64,000 nt of DNA from Olivibacter sitiensis DSM 17696 (lineage in GTDB: Bacteria; Bacteroidota; Bacteroidia; Sphingobacteriales; Sphingobacteriaceae), in NCBI RefSeq assembly GCF_000427965.1, contig NZ_ATZA01000004.1:120079-184078 (forward strand), read 5' to 3'. Below, one piece after another: positions 55,595 to 64,000 of the stretch; position 1 is the stretch's first letter; the number at the start of each line of letters is the position of its first letter. The notes under the pieces are model-generated. The model made no database searches. It saw nothing but the letters and a program-made list of their open reading frames with translations, and had not been told where the DNA came from. The translations under genes and the position numbers were made by a program.

Positions 55595-57748
55595 ATGAAA
55601 AGGAAAATATACCCAGGTAATCCTTATCCCCAAGGGGCCACATACGACGGCAAAGGAGTGAATTTTGCCCTATTTGCACGCCATGCAGAGTCAGTAGAGC
55701 TATGCTTATTTGATTCTGACAAGTCCGATGCCCATGAAGAGCGCATCAGCATAACGGAGCGCACACACGATATTTGGCATATCTATCTACCGGGGGTAAG
55801 ACCCGGTCAAAAATACGGTTACCGAGTGTATGGGCCGTACAGACCAGAGGAAGGGCATCGCTTCAATCCGCACAAACTATTGATAGACCCTTATGCCAAG
55901 GCCATAGCAGGGGCCATCCATTGGCATGAATCCATATTTGGATATGATATAGACAATGAAGAAAAGGACCTGAGCTTCAACGAGCAGGACAGCGCTCCCT
56001 ATGTGCCAAAATCGGTGGTGGTGAGAAATACGTTTAACTGGGGCGACGATGCCAGACCCAATACCCTATACCATAGGACGATTATTTACGAAACACATGT
56101 AAAAGGCTTCACTTTCACGCATCCCGACATTCCAGAGGAAATAAGGGGGAGCTATGCCGCCATAGGTCATCCTGTCACCATCAAGTATCTAAAAGATCTA
56201 GGTATTACCGCCATAGAACTATTGCCTATACATCAGTTTGTCAATGACGGCCACCTGCAGGAGAATGGCCTCAACAATTACTGGGGCTACAATACCATTG
56301 GCTTTTTTGCGCCAGACGTGAAATACAGCTCCAGTGGCGTAAATGGCGAACAAGTTGTCGAGTTCAAGCAGATGGTAAAGAACCTGCACAAGGCAGGCAT
56401 CGAAGTTATCTTGGACGTGGTGTACAACCATACGGCAGAGGGCAACCAGCTAGGGCCAACACTTAGTTTCAAGGGCATCGACAATCGCTCTTATTATCGC
56501 TTGATGGAGGATATGCGCTATTACAGGGATTATACGGGCACAGGCAATACGCTGAATGCTAATCTGCCCAATGTGCTGCAACTGATCATGGACAGCTTGC
56601 GCTACTGGATCTTGGAAATGCATGTGGACGGTTTTCGCTTCGACCTGGCGTCCACGCTGGCCCGTGAGTTTCACGACGTCAATAAGTTGAGCGCCTTCTT
56701 CGATATCATCCACCAAGACCCTGTTATCTCCCAAGTGAAGCTCATTGCCGAGCCTTGGGATGTGGGTGAAGGGGGCTATCAGGTAGGAAATTTCCCTGCT
56801 GGCTGGGTAGAGTGGAACGGCAAGTATCGCGATTGCATTCGCGACTACTGGCGAGGTGAGGACAGCAAATTGGGCGAGTTTGCCTTTCGGTTTACCGGCA
56901 GTTCCGATCTGTACGAGGACGACTATCGCAGACCTACCGCCAGTGTCAACTTCATCACGGCCCATGATGGTTTTACCTTGAACGACCTGGTTTCCTACAA
57001 CGAGAAGCACAATGACGCCAATGGGGAGGGCAATAGGGACGGTGAAAGCCACAACCGTTCGTGGAATTGTGGGGAAGAAGGCGAAACGGACAATCAAGAC
57101 GTGCTGGCACTACGTGAAAAACAGAAACGGAATTTCCTGACCACCTTATTCCTTTCCCAAGGCATTCCCATGCTCTTGGGGGGGGACGAGATGGGGCGTA
57201 CCCAATTTGGAAACAACAATGCCTACTGTCAAGACAATGAGATATCTTGGTATAAATGGGATCAGGCCGATGCCGATTTACTATCATTTACCAAGAAATT
57301 AATTCAATTTCGTAAGGATCACCCTACGTTTTGCCGACGCAAATGGTTTATGGGGCAAGAAATCAAGGGTGCAGGCGTGGAAGATATCGTGTGGTTTCTA
57401 CCCGAGGGCAGTATGATGCCCGAGGAAGCTTGGGCCACGGATTTTGCCAAATCACTGGCCGTATACTTAGATGGAAGAGGGATTCGATCCGTCGACCAGA
57501 AAGGCAGGAAAATCTTGGATGATCATTTCTATGTGGTCTTCAACGCACACTATGAGTCCATAGACTATAAGCTTCCCGAAAAAAAATATGGGCGCACATG
57601 GACAAAGATCTTGGACACGTCCGATGCCCAAGTGGGCGACGAGGAAAGCTACAAACCTGGCGATGTGGTGAAGGTCGACGGACGATCGATCGTGCTATTA
57701 CATGCTCCGCTAAACGGAAAGAAAAAACGAGGAAATCGCAACTCATAA
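55595..57748 (+). CDS. glgX: Glycogen debranching enzyme GlgX
   Basis: 717 residues. Hydrolyses alpha-1,6 branches of limit dextrin. N-terminal CBM48 (PQGATYDGKGVNFALFARHA) and GH13 barrel with nucleophile in HVDGFRFDLASTLA, acid/base in LIAEPWDVGEGGYQVG, and transition-state Asp in FITAHDGFTLNDLV. GLNNYWGYNTIGFFAP is the GH13_11 isoamylase/GlgX signature. First gene of an operon with treZ (10 bases away) and treY-malQ (11 bases further), so its product feeds linear maltodextrins to trehalose synthesis. Confidence 0.94.
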   Translation: MKRKIYPGNPYPQGATYDGKGVNFALFARHAESVELCLFDSDKSDAHEERISITERTHDIWHIYLPGVRPGQKYGYRVYGPYRPEEGHRFNPHKLLIDPYAKAIAGAIHWHESIFGYDIDNEEKDLSFNEQDSAPYVPKSVVVRNTFNWGDDARPNTLYHRTIIYETHVKGFTFTHPDIPEEIRGSYAAIGHPVTIKYLKDLGITAIELLPIHQFVNDGHLQENGLNNYWGYNTIGFFAPDVKYSSSGVNGEQVVEFKQMVKNLHKAGIEVILDVVYNHTAEGNQLGPTLSFKGIDNRSYYRLMEDMRYYRDYTGTGNTLNANLPNVLQLIMDSLRYWILEMHVDGFRFDLASTLAREFHDVNKLSAFFDIIHQDPVISQVKLIAEPWDVGEGGYQVGNFPAGWVEWNGKYRDCIRDYWRGEDSKLGEFAFRFTGSSDLYEDDYRRPTASVNFITAHDGFTLNDLVSYNEKHNDANGEGNRDGESHNRSWNCGEEGETDNQDVLALREKQKRNFLTTLFLSQGIPMLLGGDEMGRTQFGNNNAYCQDNEISWYKWDQADADLLSFTKKLIQFRKDHPTFCRRKWFMGQEIKGAGVEDIVWFLPEGSMMPEEAWATDFAKSLAVYLDGRGIRSVDQKGRKILDDHFYVVFNAHYESIDYKLPEKKYGRTWTKILDTSDAQVGDEESYKPGDVVKVDGRSIVLLHAPLNGKKKRGNRNS

Positions 57749-57758
57749 TCTCGGACAA

Positions 57759-59585
57759 ATGAAATGGCAAACTGACAAAAGGACATTGGGTGTCAATGTC
57801 ACCGCATCTGAAGGCACGTTAGTTACTGTTTGGGCTCCATTGCAGGAAGATGTCGTTATTGTGCTGGAAGATGGGACGGTACGAAAGCTGAATCGAGATA
57901 AAAAAGGGTATTGGAAAACCACGCTGAACGAGTCCTTGGTAGGCCATAAATATAAATTTAGGATCAATGGCGAGGATACGTTCCCCGATCCTTGCTCGCT
58001 CTATCAACCTGATGGAGTGCACGGTTATTCGGAAATAACGGACTTGAACGAACACCAATGGCAAGACACCAATTGGCGAAATTTTCCACAGGAAGATTAT
58101 ATTCTCTATGAACTGCATGTGGGGACCTTCACACCAGAGGGAACTTTCGATGCAGTCATAGGCAAGTTGGATTACTTGTCCGACCTAGGTGTCAATGCGA
58201 TAGAGGTCATGCCCATCGCCCAGTTTCCCGGGGATAGGAACTGGGGATACGATGGCGTTTTTCCCTACGCCGTGCAGCATAGTTATGGTGGCCCAAAGGC
58301 ATTTCAGCGCTTGGTGGATGCTTGCCACCAAAAGGGCATAGCCGTGGTGCTGGATGTGGTGTATAATCACTTAGGCCCAGAAGGGAATTACCTGGAAACA
58401 TACGCTCCCTATTTCACGGATAAATACCATACCCCCTGGGGCAAGGCGGTGAACGTGGATGATGCCTATAGCGATGAGGTAAGGCGCTACATCGTGGAGA
58501 ACATGCTCCTATGGTTTCGCGACTTCCATGTCGATGCCCTTCGGCTGGATGCCGTGCACGCACTTAAAGATCTCGGGGCCAAGCACATTCTCCAGTCCAT
58601 GCGCGAACATACCGATCTTCTTAGTAGCCATACGGGCAGGAATTATTATCTTATAGGGGAATGTGATCTCAATGATGTACGTTATATTAACGAGGCAAAA
58701 ATTGGTGGCTATGGGCTGCACGGCCAGTGGATCGATGAGTTTCATCACGCCCTGCGCGTAAGTGTCGGCGAAAAAAGACAGGGATATTACTCCGACTTTG
58801 AACCTATAGCCCATTTGGCCAAATCTTACGTAGACGCTTACGTGTATGACGGGCTCTATTCGCCTCATCGCAAGAAAACTTTTGGCAACAAGGCATCAGC
58901 GGCGGAGGGAAGGCAGTTTGTCGTATTTTCCCAAAACCACGATCAAGTGGGTAATCGCATGCTGGGCGAACGTAGCAGTGTGCTGTACAGCTTTGGCCTT
59001 CAAAAAGTGATGGCAACGGCCGTGTTGGCCGCGCCCTATCTACCCATGTTGTTCATGGGCGAAGAATATGGGGAGACACAACCTTTTCAGTACTTCGTGA
59101 GCCACACGGACGCACAGCTGGCCGAGGCGGTACGAAAAGGCAGAAAGGAGGAATTCAAGGATTTCCATGGCGAACAGGAGGCGCCAGACCCTATGGATGC
59201 CAGTACTTTTTATAGATCAAAGTTGAATTGGAACCTGCTTGCAGGAGAACACCACTATGGGATGTGGCGGCTATACAAAACCCTGATTGCGCTCCGCAAG
59301 CAGCATGCCGCATGGCACACACTGGATAGGACACGGGTAGAGACCGTAGTGCTTGGTCCGCAGCAAAGCTTGATATTGAACCGCTGGGACGAAAATGAAT
59401 CGTTGTTCTTTTTCTTTAATTTCGGTAAGCAACAGCAATGCATTCCCGTAAACAATGATTATCCCATGCATAAGGTATTGGACACCGAGTCCCCCCTTTT
59501 TATGGGAACTCGCGAGGAAAGCTATTATAAGGATGGCATTACCTTATCGCCAGAAAGTGCGGCCATTTACAGAATAAGCCTCTAA
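57759..59585 (+). CDS. treZ: Malto-oligosyltrehalose trehalohydrolase
   Basis: 608 residues, GH13_10. Releases trehalose from the malto-oligosyltrehalose made by TreY. An N-terminal CBM48-like domain (TVWAPLQEDVVIVLEDGTVR) leads to the barrel: GYDGVFPYAVQHSYGGPKAF, nucleophile in DALRLDAVHALKD, acid/base in YLIGECDLND, and FSQNHDQVGNRMLGER with the third Asp. The C-terminal beta domain is complete. Lies between glgX and treY-malQ with gaps of about 10 bases, so it is co-transcribed and probably translationally coupled. Confidence 0.94.
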   Translation: MKWQTDKRTLGVNVTASEGTLVTVWAPLQEDVVIVLEDGTVRKLNRDKKGYWKTTLNESLVGHKYKFRINGEDTFPDPCSLYQPDGVHGYSEITDLNEHQWQDTNWRNFPQEDYILYELHVGTFTPEGTFDAVIGKLDYLSDLGVNAIEVMPIAQFPGDRNWGYDGVFPYAVQHSYGGPKAFQRLVDACHQKGIAVVLDVVYNHLGPEGNYLETYAPYFTDKYHTPWGKAVNVDDAYSDEVRRYIVENMLLWFRDFHVDALRLDAVHALKDLGAKHILQSMREHTDLLSSHTGRNYYLIGECDLNDVRYINEAKIGGYGLHGQWIDEFHHALRVSVGEKRQGYYSDFEPIAHLAKSYVDAYVYDGLYSPHRKKTFGNKASAAEGRQFVVFSQNHDQVGNRMLGERSSVLYSFGLQKVMATAVLAAPYLPMLFMGEEYGETQPFQYFVSHTDAQLAEAVRKGRKEEFKDFHGEQEAPDPMDASTFYRSKLNWNLLAGEHHYGMWRLYKTLIALRKQHAAWHTLDRTRVETVVLGPQQSLILNRWDENESLFFFFNFGKQQQCIPVNNDYPMHKVLDTESPLFMGTREESYYKDGITLSPESAAIYRISL

Positions 59586-59596
59586 ATTTTTCGTGC

Positions 59597-62500
59597 ATGA
59601 AAACAATAAACCCCATAGCCACCTACCGTTTGCAATTCCACAGTCGTTTTACGTTCAAGGATGCCAGCAGATTGGTGCCTTACCTAAGTCAGTCGGGTAT
59701 AGGCAGTGTCTATGCATCGCCCGTATTTGAAGCTGTAGCGGGAAGCAATCATGGCTATGATGTGGTCAATCCACTTCGTATCAATCCAGAAATCGGCACG
59801 CTCGCCGAGCTAAGGAATCTGATCGCGAAATTGCAAAAGCACGCTATCGCCTGGGTGCAGGATATCGTGCCAAACCACATGGCTTTTCATCCGTCTAATA
59901 CGTGGTTGATGGACGTACTGGAAAGAGGAAAGACATCAACGTATGCCCACCTATTTGACACTAGTTATGCGAGCGATTTCTTTCATGGCCCTATTATGGT
60001 ACCCTTTTTAGGCAGTCCATTGCAAGAAGTTATAGACAAAGGAGAGCTTAAATTGGAGTGGAATGGTAAAAAATTACAGTTGCGCTACTTTGACCAAGCC
60101 TATCCCGTCAATGCCGAAGGACACGATTTCGTGAGAAACCTGAATGCCGATAAAGGCAAAAAGGGCATTGCAATTAGCCCTGACACATTGGAACAGGTAA
60201 ACACGAATACCGAGAACCTACTACACCTCTGTCAGATTCAGCACTACAGATTGTGCCACTGGCTAGAGACGGACGAAAAGATAAATTATAGGCGGTTTTT
60301 CACAGTTAATGGGCTCATTTGCATTCGCGTTGAGGACGATGATGTATTTAGTCTGACTCATGGGCTCATCAAGGATTTGGTAGATGAAGGTCTGTTCAGA
60401 GGACTTCGCATCGATCATATCGACGGGCTTTTTGATCCAAAGAAGTATTTGGATGATCTCCGCAATCTCGTGGGCCCGGAAGTATATATTGTGGCCGAGA
60501 AGATTCTGGAGACTGATGAATGCCTGCCACTTGACTGGCCTCTGCAGGGCACATCTGGATATGATTTTCTTGCTTTGTCCAATCGCCTATTTACTATGGG
60601 ATCCAGTGAATCGCAGTTTGACCGTCTTTATCAAGATTTAGTGGGCGACCGAACAAGCGTGGCACAGCAGATTTTGGACAAGAAAGAGCTTATATGGCGT
60701 AGCAACATGCAAGGGGAAGTCGGCAATTTGCTCCACATGTTCAAGCAATTGCGTTTGATATCCTTAAATACGATTAGACAGATTGGTGAACAAGCTCTTC
60801 GGGAAACCATAGCGTACACATTGGTATATTGCCCCGTTTATCGCTATTACGGCAATCGCTTACCCCTTCTTCCACGAGAGCGGAAAGCTTGGCGATCTCT
60901 GTTTGAACGAATGAAAGAACAGCAACCCCATTTGTTGGAAGCTATTCATTGTTTGGAGGGTCTGTTCTTGGATAAATCTGTTCCCAGAACCACAAAATTC
61001 CGGCAGAAATGGCTTTATTTTTATCAAAGGCTTATGCAGTTTTCCGGGCCATTGATGGCCAAGGGAGTGGAAGATACGCTCATGTACACCTATAACCGCT
61101 TTGTGGTGCACAACGAGGTGGGCGATGCACCTGACGCCTTTGGTATCTCCAAGAGCAACTTTCACAAAGCCATGCAATATCGGCAACAGTACTGGCCACT
61201 GGCCATGAGCGCCACCGCCACGCACGATACCAAACGGGGGGAGGATACGCGTGCCAGATTGCATGCGCTCAGCTGCCTACCTCAACGGTGGCAACAGGTT
61301 GTGGCCGACTTAGAACATGCGATCAAGCACCTGAATACAGCCACATTGCCCGATGCCAATGACCGCTACCTTATCTACCAGACATTGGTGGCCACCTATC
61401 CATTTGACAGCGACAAGGACGATTATGAACAAAGGCTAACGGCCTATTGGCAAAAGGCACTACGGGAGGCCAAGAGGCATAGCAATTGGACCCGACCCAA
61501 CGAACCTTACGAAAAGAAATGCATCCATTTTGCACATGTGCTTTTAGATGATGACCAACCGTATAAAGCAGTGTGGCTCCCTTTACAAGAGGAGGTAGCA
61601 TGCCAAGGTATGCTTTCATCGCTAGGACAAACACTGCTGAAGATAACCGCTCCGGGCGTACCAGATATTTATCAGGGAACAGAAGGCTGGGATTTGAGTT
61701 TGGTAGATCCGGATAACCGCCGTCCTGTAGACTATCCCTTTCGGGAAGAGCGCCTAAGGTCTTTCCAGAAGGAACAACCTCATTTACTGGCTCTTTGGCA
61801 GGCTGGTCCACGGGCAATGCCCAAGTTATGGCTTATGGATAGCTTACTGCATTACAGGCGTTCCCATGCCGATCTGTTTGCCCAAGGCGAATACATCCCT
61901 TTGCGCGTGCGTGGGCGATACCGCAAGCAGGTACTGGCTTTTGCCCGTCAATATAAAAACAGGTGGAGCATTACCATAATGGGCATACATGTAGCGGCAC
62001 TTTCTCAGGAGCAAAATTGCCCGCCCGAAGATATCAATTGGAAGAACACCCATGTGGAGTGGCCCACACATTGGCCTGCCGGTGGCAAGGAAATCATTCA
62101 GGGAGTATCGTTTCAGGCAGAAAATGACCGCCTGATGCTCGCCGCCCTATGGAAATGCTCGTTGCCCCTTGCCCTACTCAATGTAGAAAAGAAAGAGAGG
62201 AAAAGAGCCGCCGGCATCTTAATGGCCATTTCTTCCCTTCCATCCGCCTTCGGCATAGGAGACATAGGGCCAGAAGCCAAGGCGTTCGTTCGACAGCTGG
62301 CCATAGCCGGGCAAGGCTATTGGCAATTGTTGCCCCTCAATCCTGCGGGAGATAAAGAACACTATTCCCCTTATAGTGCTTTTTCTGCCTTTGCAGGAAA
62401 TCCTTTGTTCATCAGTCCAGAACTCTTGGCCATTGATGGTTTGCTGAGCGCACAGGAACTGAAAGCACATACTTTACCCAACGATGGGGTAGTCGATTAC

Positions 62501-63697
62501 CCTCAATCGGAACGTGCTAAGCAAGCCTTGCTTCACTTGGCGTTCAACCGATTTTGCGACAACAGATCATCTGCTGCTTATGCCGATTTTTTGCGTTTTA
62601 TGGATACCGAAAAGGAGTGGCTGGAAGACTTTGCGCTATACCTGGCCATCAAGAAAAGTCAACGGGGAAAGGCTTGGTACCTGTGGCCTCAAGCTCTTCG
62701 AATGCGTCAAAAGAATGCCTTGGCAACTGCAGGCAAGCGCTATGCACAGTATATGCTGGAGGTAAAATGGCAACAGTTCCAGTTCATGCGCCAGTGGCAG
62801 CAATTGAGAGCGTATAGCCATGGGCTGGATGTGCGCCTTTTTGGAGACCTACCCATTTATGTCAATTACGACTCCGTGGACGTATGGGCCAATAGACAAC
62901 TGTTTCAATTGGATAAAAATGGCCAGATAGAAGCCGTAGCAGGGGTGCCGCCCGATTATTTCAATGCCGAAGGGCAGCTCTGGGGTATGCCCGTTTTCAA
63001 TTGGCAAGCACACAAAAAAGAGAATTATCGTTGGTGGATAGCTCGATTGAAGAAAAATCTTCAATTATTTGATGTGTTGCGCCTAGACCATTTCAGGGCC
63101 TTTCATGACTACTGGCAGGTGTCGGCAACTGAGTCTACGGCCATCAATGGTGACTGGAAAGCGGGACCGGGGGTAAACTTTTTCCAAACGGTGAAGGATA
63201 CCCTTGGAGATCTGCCTTTCGTTGCCGAAGACTTGGGAGATATCAACGAAGGAGTATATGCTTTACGGGATAAATTTCATATGCCCGGTATGCAGGTATT
63301 GCAATTTGCCTTTGGCGAGGATCTGCCAGATAGCCTACATGCACCGCATCAGTACTGCCAGAACTCGGTAGTATACACGGGCACCCACGACAACAATACC
63401 ACTGTAGGATGGTATAGAAAAGAGTTGGACAAAACGAGCATGAGGCGCTTACAGCAATATATTGGACATAAAGTTACCGAGACTACCGTGGCGAAAGACA
63501 TGATTAGGCTTGCCTATGCTTCCGTGGCCCATCTGGCTATTATACCCATACAAGATATACTATCGCTCGATGAGCGTGCGCGGATGAATACTCCTGCCAC
63601 GGTGGGCATCAACTGGGGCTGGCGCTTAAAATCCTCCCAACTCAAGCAGCAGCATTTGGATTGGCTTCGTGGATTAATAGCACTCTATGGCAGATGA
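59597..63697 (+). CDS. TreY-MalQ fusion: malto-oligosyltrehalose synthase / 4-alpha-glucanotransferase
   Basis: 1366 residues in one frame. Residues 1 to about 865 are TreY: TYRLQFHSRFTFKDASRLVPY, GSNHGYDVVNPLRINPEIG, nucleophile region LRIDHIDGLFDPKKYL, acid/base in YIVAEKILE, and TATHDTKRGEDTRARL. From about residue 872 the MalQ (GH77) module begins at RAAGILMAISSLPSAFGIGD, with nucleophile in LRLDHFRAFHDYW, acid/base in PFVAEDLGDINEG and THDNNTTVGWY. Both active sites look intact, so one chain can disproportionate maltodextrins and isomerise their reducing ends. A sequencing frameshift that merges two genes is unlikely since no stop or overlap lies in the junction. Confidence 0.93.
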   Translation: MKTINPIATYRLQFHSRFTFKDASRLVPYLSQSGIGSVYASPVFEAVAGSNHGYDVVNPLRINPEIGTLAELRNLIAKLQKHAIAWVQDIVPNHMAFHPSNTWLMDVLERGKTSTYAHLFDTSYASDFFHGPIMVPFLGSPLQEVIDKGELKLEWNGKKLQLRYFDQAYPVNAEGHDFVRNLNADKGKKGIAISPDTLEQVNTNTENLLHLCQIQHYRLCHWLETDEKINYRRFFTVNGLICIRVEDDDVFSLTHGLIKDLVDEGLFRGLRIDHIDGLFDPKKYLDDLRNLVGPEVYIVAEKILETDECLPLDWPLQGTSGYDFLALSNRLFTMGSSESQFDRLYQDLVGDRTSVAQQILDKKELIWRSNMQGEVGNLLHMFKQLRLISLNTIRQIGEQALRETIAYTLVYCPVYRYYGNRLPLLPRERKAWRSLFERMKEQQPHLLEAIHCLEGLFLDKSVPRTTKFRQKWLYFYQRLMQFSGPLMAKGVEDTLMYTYNRFVVHNEVGDAPDAFGISKSNFHKAMQYRQQYWPLAMSATATHDTKRGEDTRARLHALSCLPQRWQQVVADLEHAIKHLNTATLPDANDRYLIYQTLVATYPFDSDKDDYEQRLTAYWQKALREAKRHSNWTRPNEPYEKKCIHFAHVLLDDDQPYKAVWLPLQEEVACQGMLSSLGQTLLKITAPGVPDIYQGTEGWDLSLVDPDNRRPVDYPFREERLRSFQKEQPHLLALWQAGPRAMPKLWLMDSLLHYRRSHADLFAQGEYIPLRVRGRYRKQVLAFARQYKNRWSITIMGIHVAALSQEQNCPPEDINWKNTHVEWPTHWPAGGKEIIQGVSFQAENDRLMLAALWKCSLPLALLNVEKKERKRAAGILMAISSLPSAFGIGDIGPEAKAFVRQLAIAGQGYWQLLPLNPAGDKEHYSPYSAFSAFAGNPLFISPELLAIDGLLSAQELKAHTLPNDGVVDYPQSERAKQALLHLAFNRFCDNRSSAAYADFLRFMDTEKEWLEDFALYLAIKKSQRGKAWYLWPQALRMRQKNALATAGKRYAQYMLEVKWQQFQFMRQWQQLRAYSHGLDVRLFGDLPIYVNYDSVDVWANRQLFQLDKNGQIEAVAGVPPDYFNAEGQLWGMPVFNWQAHKKENYRWWIARLKKNLQLFDVLRLDHFRAFHDYWQVSATESTAINGDWKAGPGVNFFQTVKDTLGDLPFVAEDLGDINEGVYALRDKFHMPGMQVLQFAFGEDLPDSLHAPHQYCQNSVVYTGTHDNNTTVGWYRKELDKTSMRRLQQYIGHKVTETTVAKDMIRLAYASVAHLAIIPIQDILSLDERARMNTPATVGINWGWRLKSSQLKQQHLDWLRGLIALYGR

Positions 63698-63744
63698 TGA
63701 AAATCAAGAAATACCCTCGGTATAAAACCAGAAAAAAGGCTGCG
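63694..63744 (+). pseudogene. Interrupted next gene of the trehalose operon
   Basis: ATG overlaps the TGA of the TreY-MalQ gene as ATGA, the classical coupling arrangement. It reads MMKIKKYPRYKTRKK, then meets the left end of an IS30-like element, where a stop follows at once. No family can be named from 15 residues. Confidence 0.55.
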
Positions 63745-63778
63745 TAAGTTCAATTAAGAAATGCAACAAAGGTTGAAA

Positions 63779-63818
63779 TAAACATGCCAATTGGGGGTAC
63801 CCCCAATTGGCATGTTTA
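63779..63818. repeat. 40-bp perfect palindrome inside the IS left end
   Basis: Arms TAAACATGCCAATTGGGGGT and its exact complement meet at GT|AC without a spacer. Lies between the IS terminal repeat and the transposase. It would form a strong hairpin in RNA but has no T-run. Confidence 0.9.
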
Positions 63819-63846
63819 AGGGAAAAAAACGACTTTTGAATTGCGA

Positions 63847-64000
63847 ATGGAAAAATCACATTTAACCCTGGAACAAAGGTACGAAATCCAGGCTTACAGA
63901 GCGAGCGGAAAGAAGATCTCGGAGATCGCCGTTATCATCGGCAGGGACAAATCGGTAGTCAGCCGGGAGGTTAAGCGCAACAGTAATCCCAAAGGGGTCT
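63847..64000 (+). CDS. IS30-family transposase, N-terminal part
   Basis: 51 codons visible to the window edge. HLTLEQRYEIQAYRASGKKI and IIGRDKSVVSREVKRNSNPK form the N-terminal helix-turn-helix of IS30 transposases. The DDE catalytic domain is outside the window. Start at the first ATG after the palindrome. Confidence 0.85.
   Translation, partial: MEKSHLTLEQRYEIQAYRASGKKISEIAVIIGRDKSVVSREVKRNSNPKGV

Larger units (their letters stand above)
63741..64000 (+). mobile_element. IS30-family insertion sequence, left part
   Basis: The first ~32 bases (GTTCAATT...AATGCAACA) resemble the left inverted repeat of IS30 as I remember it (ATTCAATT...AACGCAACA). A palindrome and the transposase start follow in the same direction. 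The right end is outside the window; the exact left boundary may differ by a few bases. Confidence 0.7.

Overview
The window reads as a chromosome segment from a Bacteroidota bacterium, most likely Sphingobacteriales/Sphingobacteriaceae. Pointers are Bacteroidota-type promoter boxes (TAnnTTTG, several only 3-6 bases before the ATG), the PUR-alpha-like DUF3276 protein, the type IX secretion regulator PorX, paired M16 peptidases, and lipoproteins with short lipoboxes. Most genes are core, at roughly 45% GC by eye.

Layout. 1-8.4 kb: 3' end of a monomeric NADP isocitrate dehydrogenase (cut by the window edge), cardiolipin synthase, a large MscS-type channel, a sugar-nucleotidyltransferase-like protein and a HerA-like ATPase. 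8.4-16.7 kb: S9 peptidase, a catalytic/non-catalytic M16 pair, then yicC, gmk and nadD. 16.8-25.6 kb: DHA2 transporter, old yellow enzyme, polA, a MORN/TonB-C protein, a zinc peptidase and DUF3276. 25.8-36.2 kb: aconitase B, metal hydrolase, YbaB, serine hydrolase, fumC with a lipoprotein and a short Omp85-like barrel, a methyltransferase and a SirB1-like protein. 36.3-47 kb: lipoprotein, katG divergent from oxyR with a tandem OxyR-like operator between them, YihY, alanine dehydrogenase, tsaE, porX and an M20 peptidase.

47.0-54.7 kb is an AT-richer accessory island next to a tRNA(CAU) gene. It carries a PIN toxin/antitoxin pair, a degraded radC, a DUF6088 (AbiEi-like) gene without a partner, an RloA/RloB (AbiL-type) ATPase-TOPRIM pair and a HipB-HipS-HipT module with three operator palindromes. 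The last three units lie between two direct copies of a 385-bp repeat (about 98% identical). Each 385-bp copy is preceded by a diverged copy of a ~145-nt element that folds into the same three stems with compensatory changes; I recognise no family for it. The island is bracketed by two near-identical terminator hairpins, one of them the terminator of the tRNA.

54.8-63.7 kb: a HAD hydrolase, then a glycogen-to-trehalose operon, glgX, treZ and a treY-malQ fusion. GlgX debranches glycogen, MalQ can extend or recycle the maltodextrins, TreY converts the reducing end to a trehalosyl unit and TreZ releases trehalose. A further gene starts with an ATGA overlap on the fusion's stop codon but is cut after about 15 codons by the left end of an IS30-family element that runs off the window.
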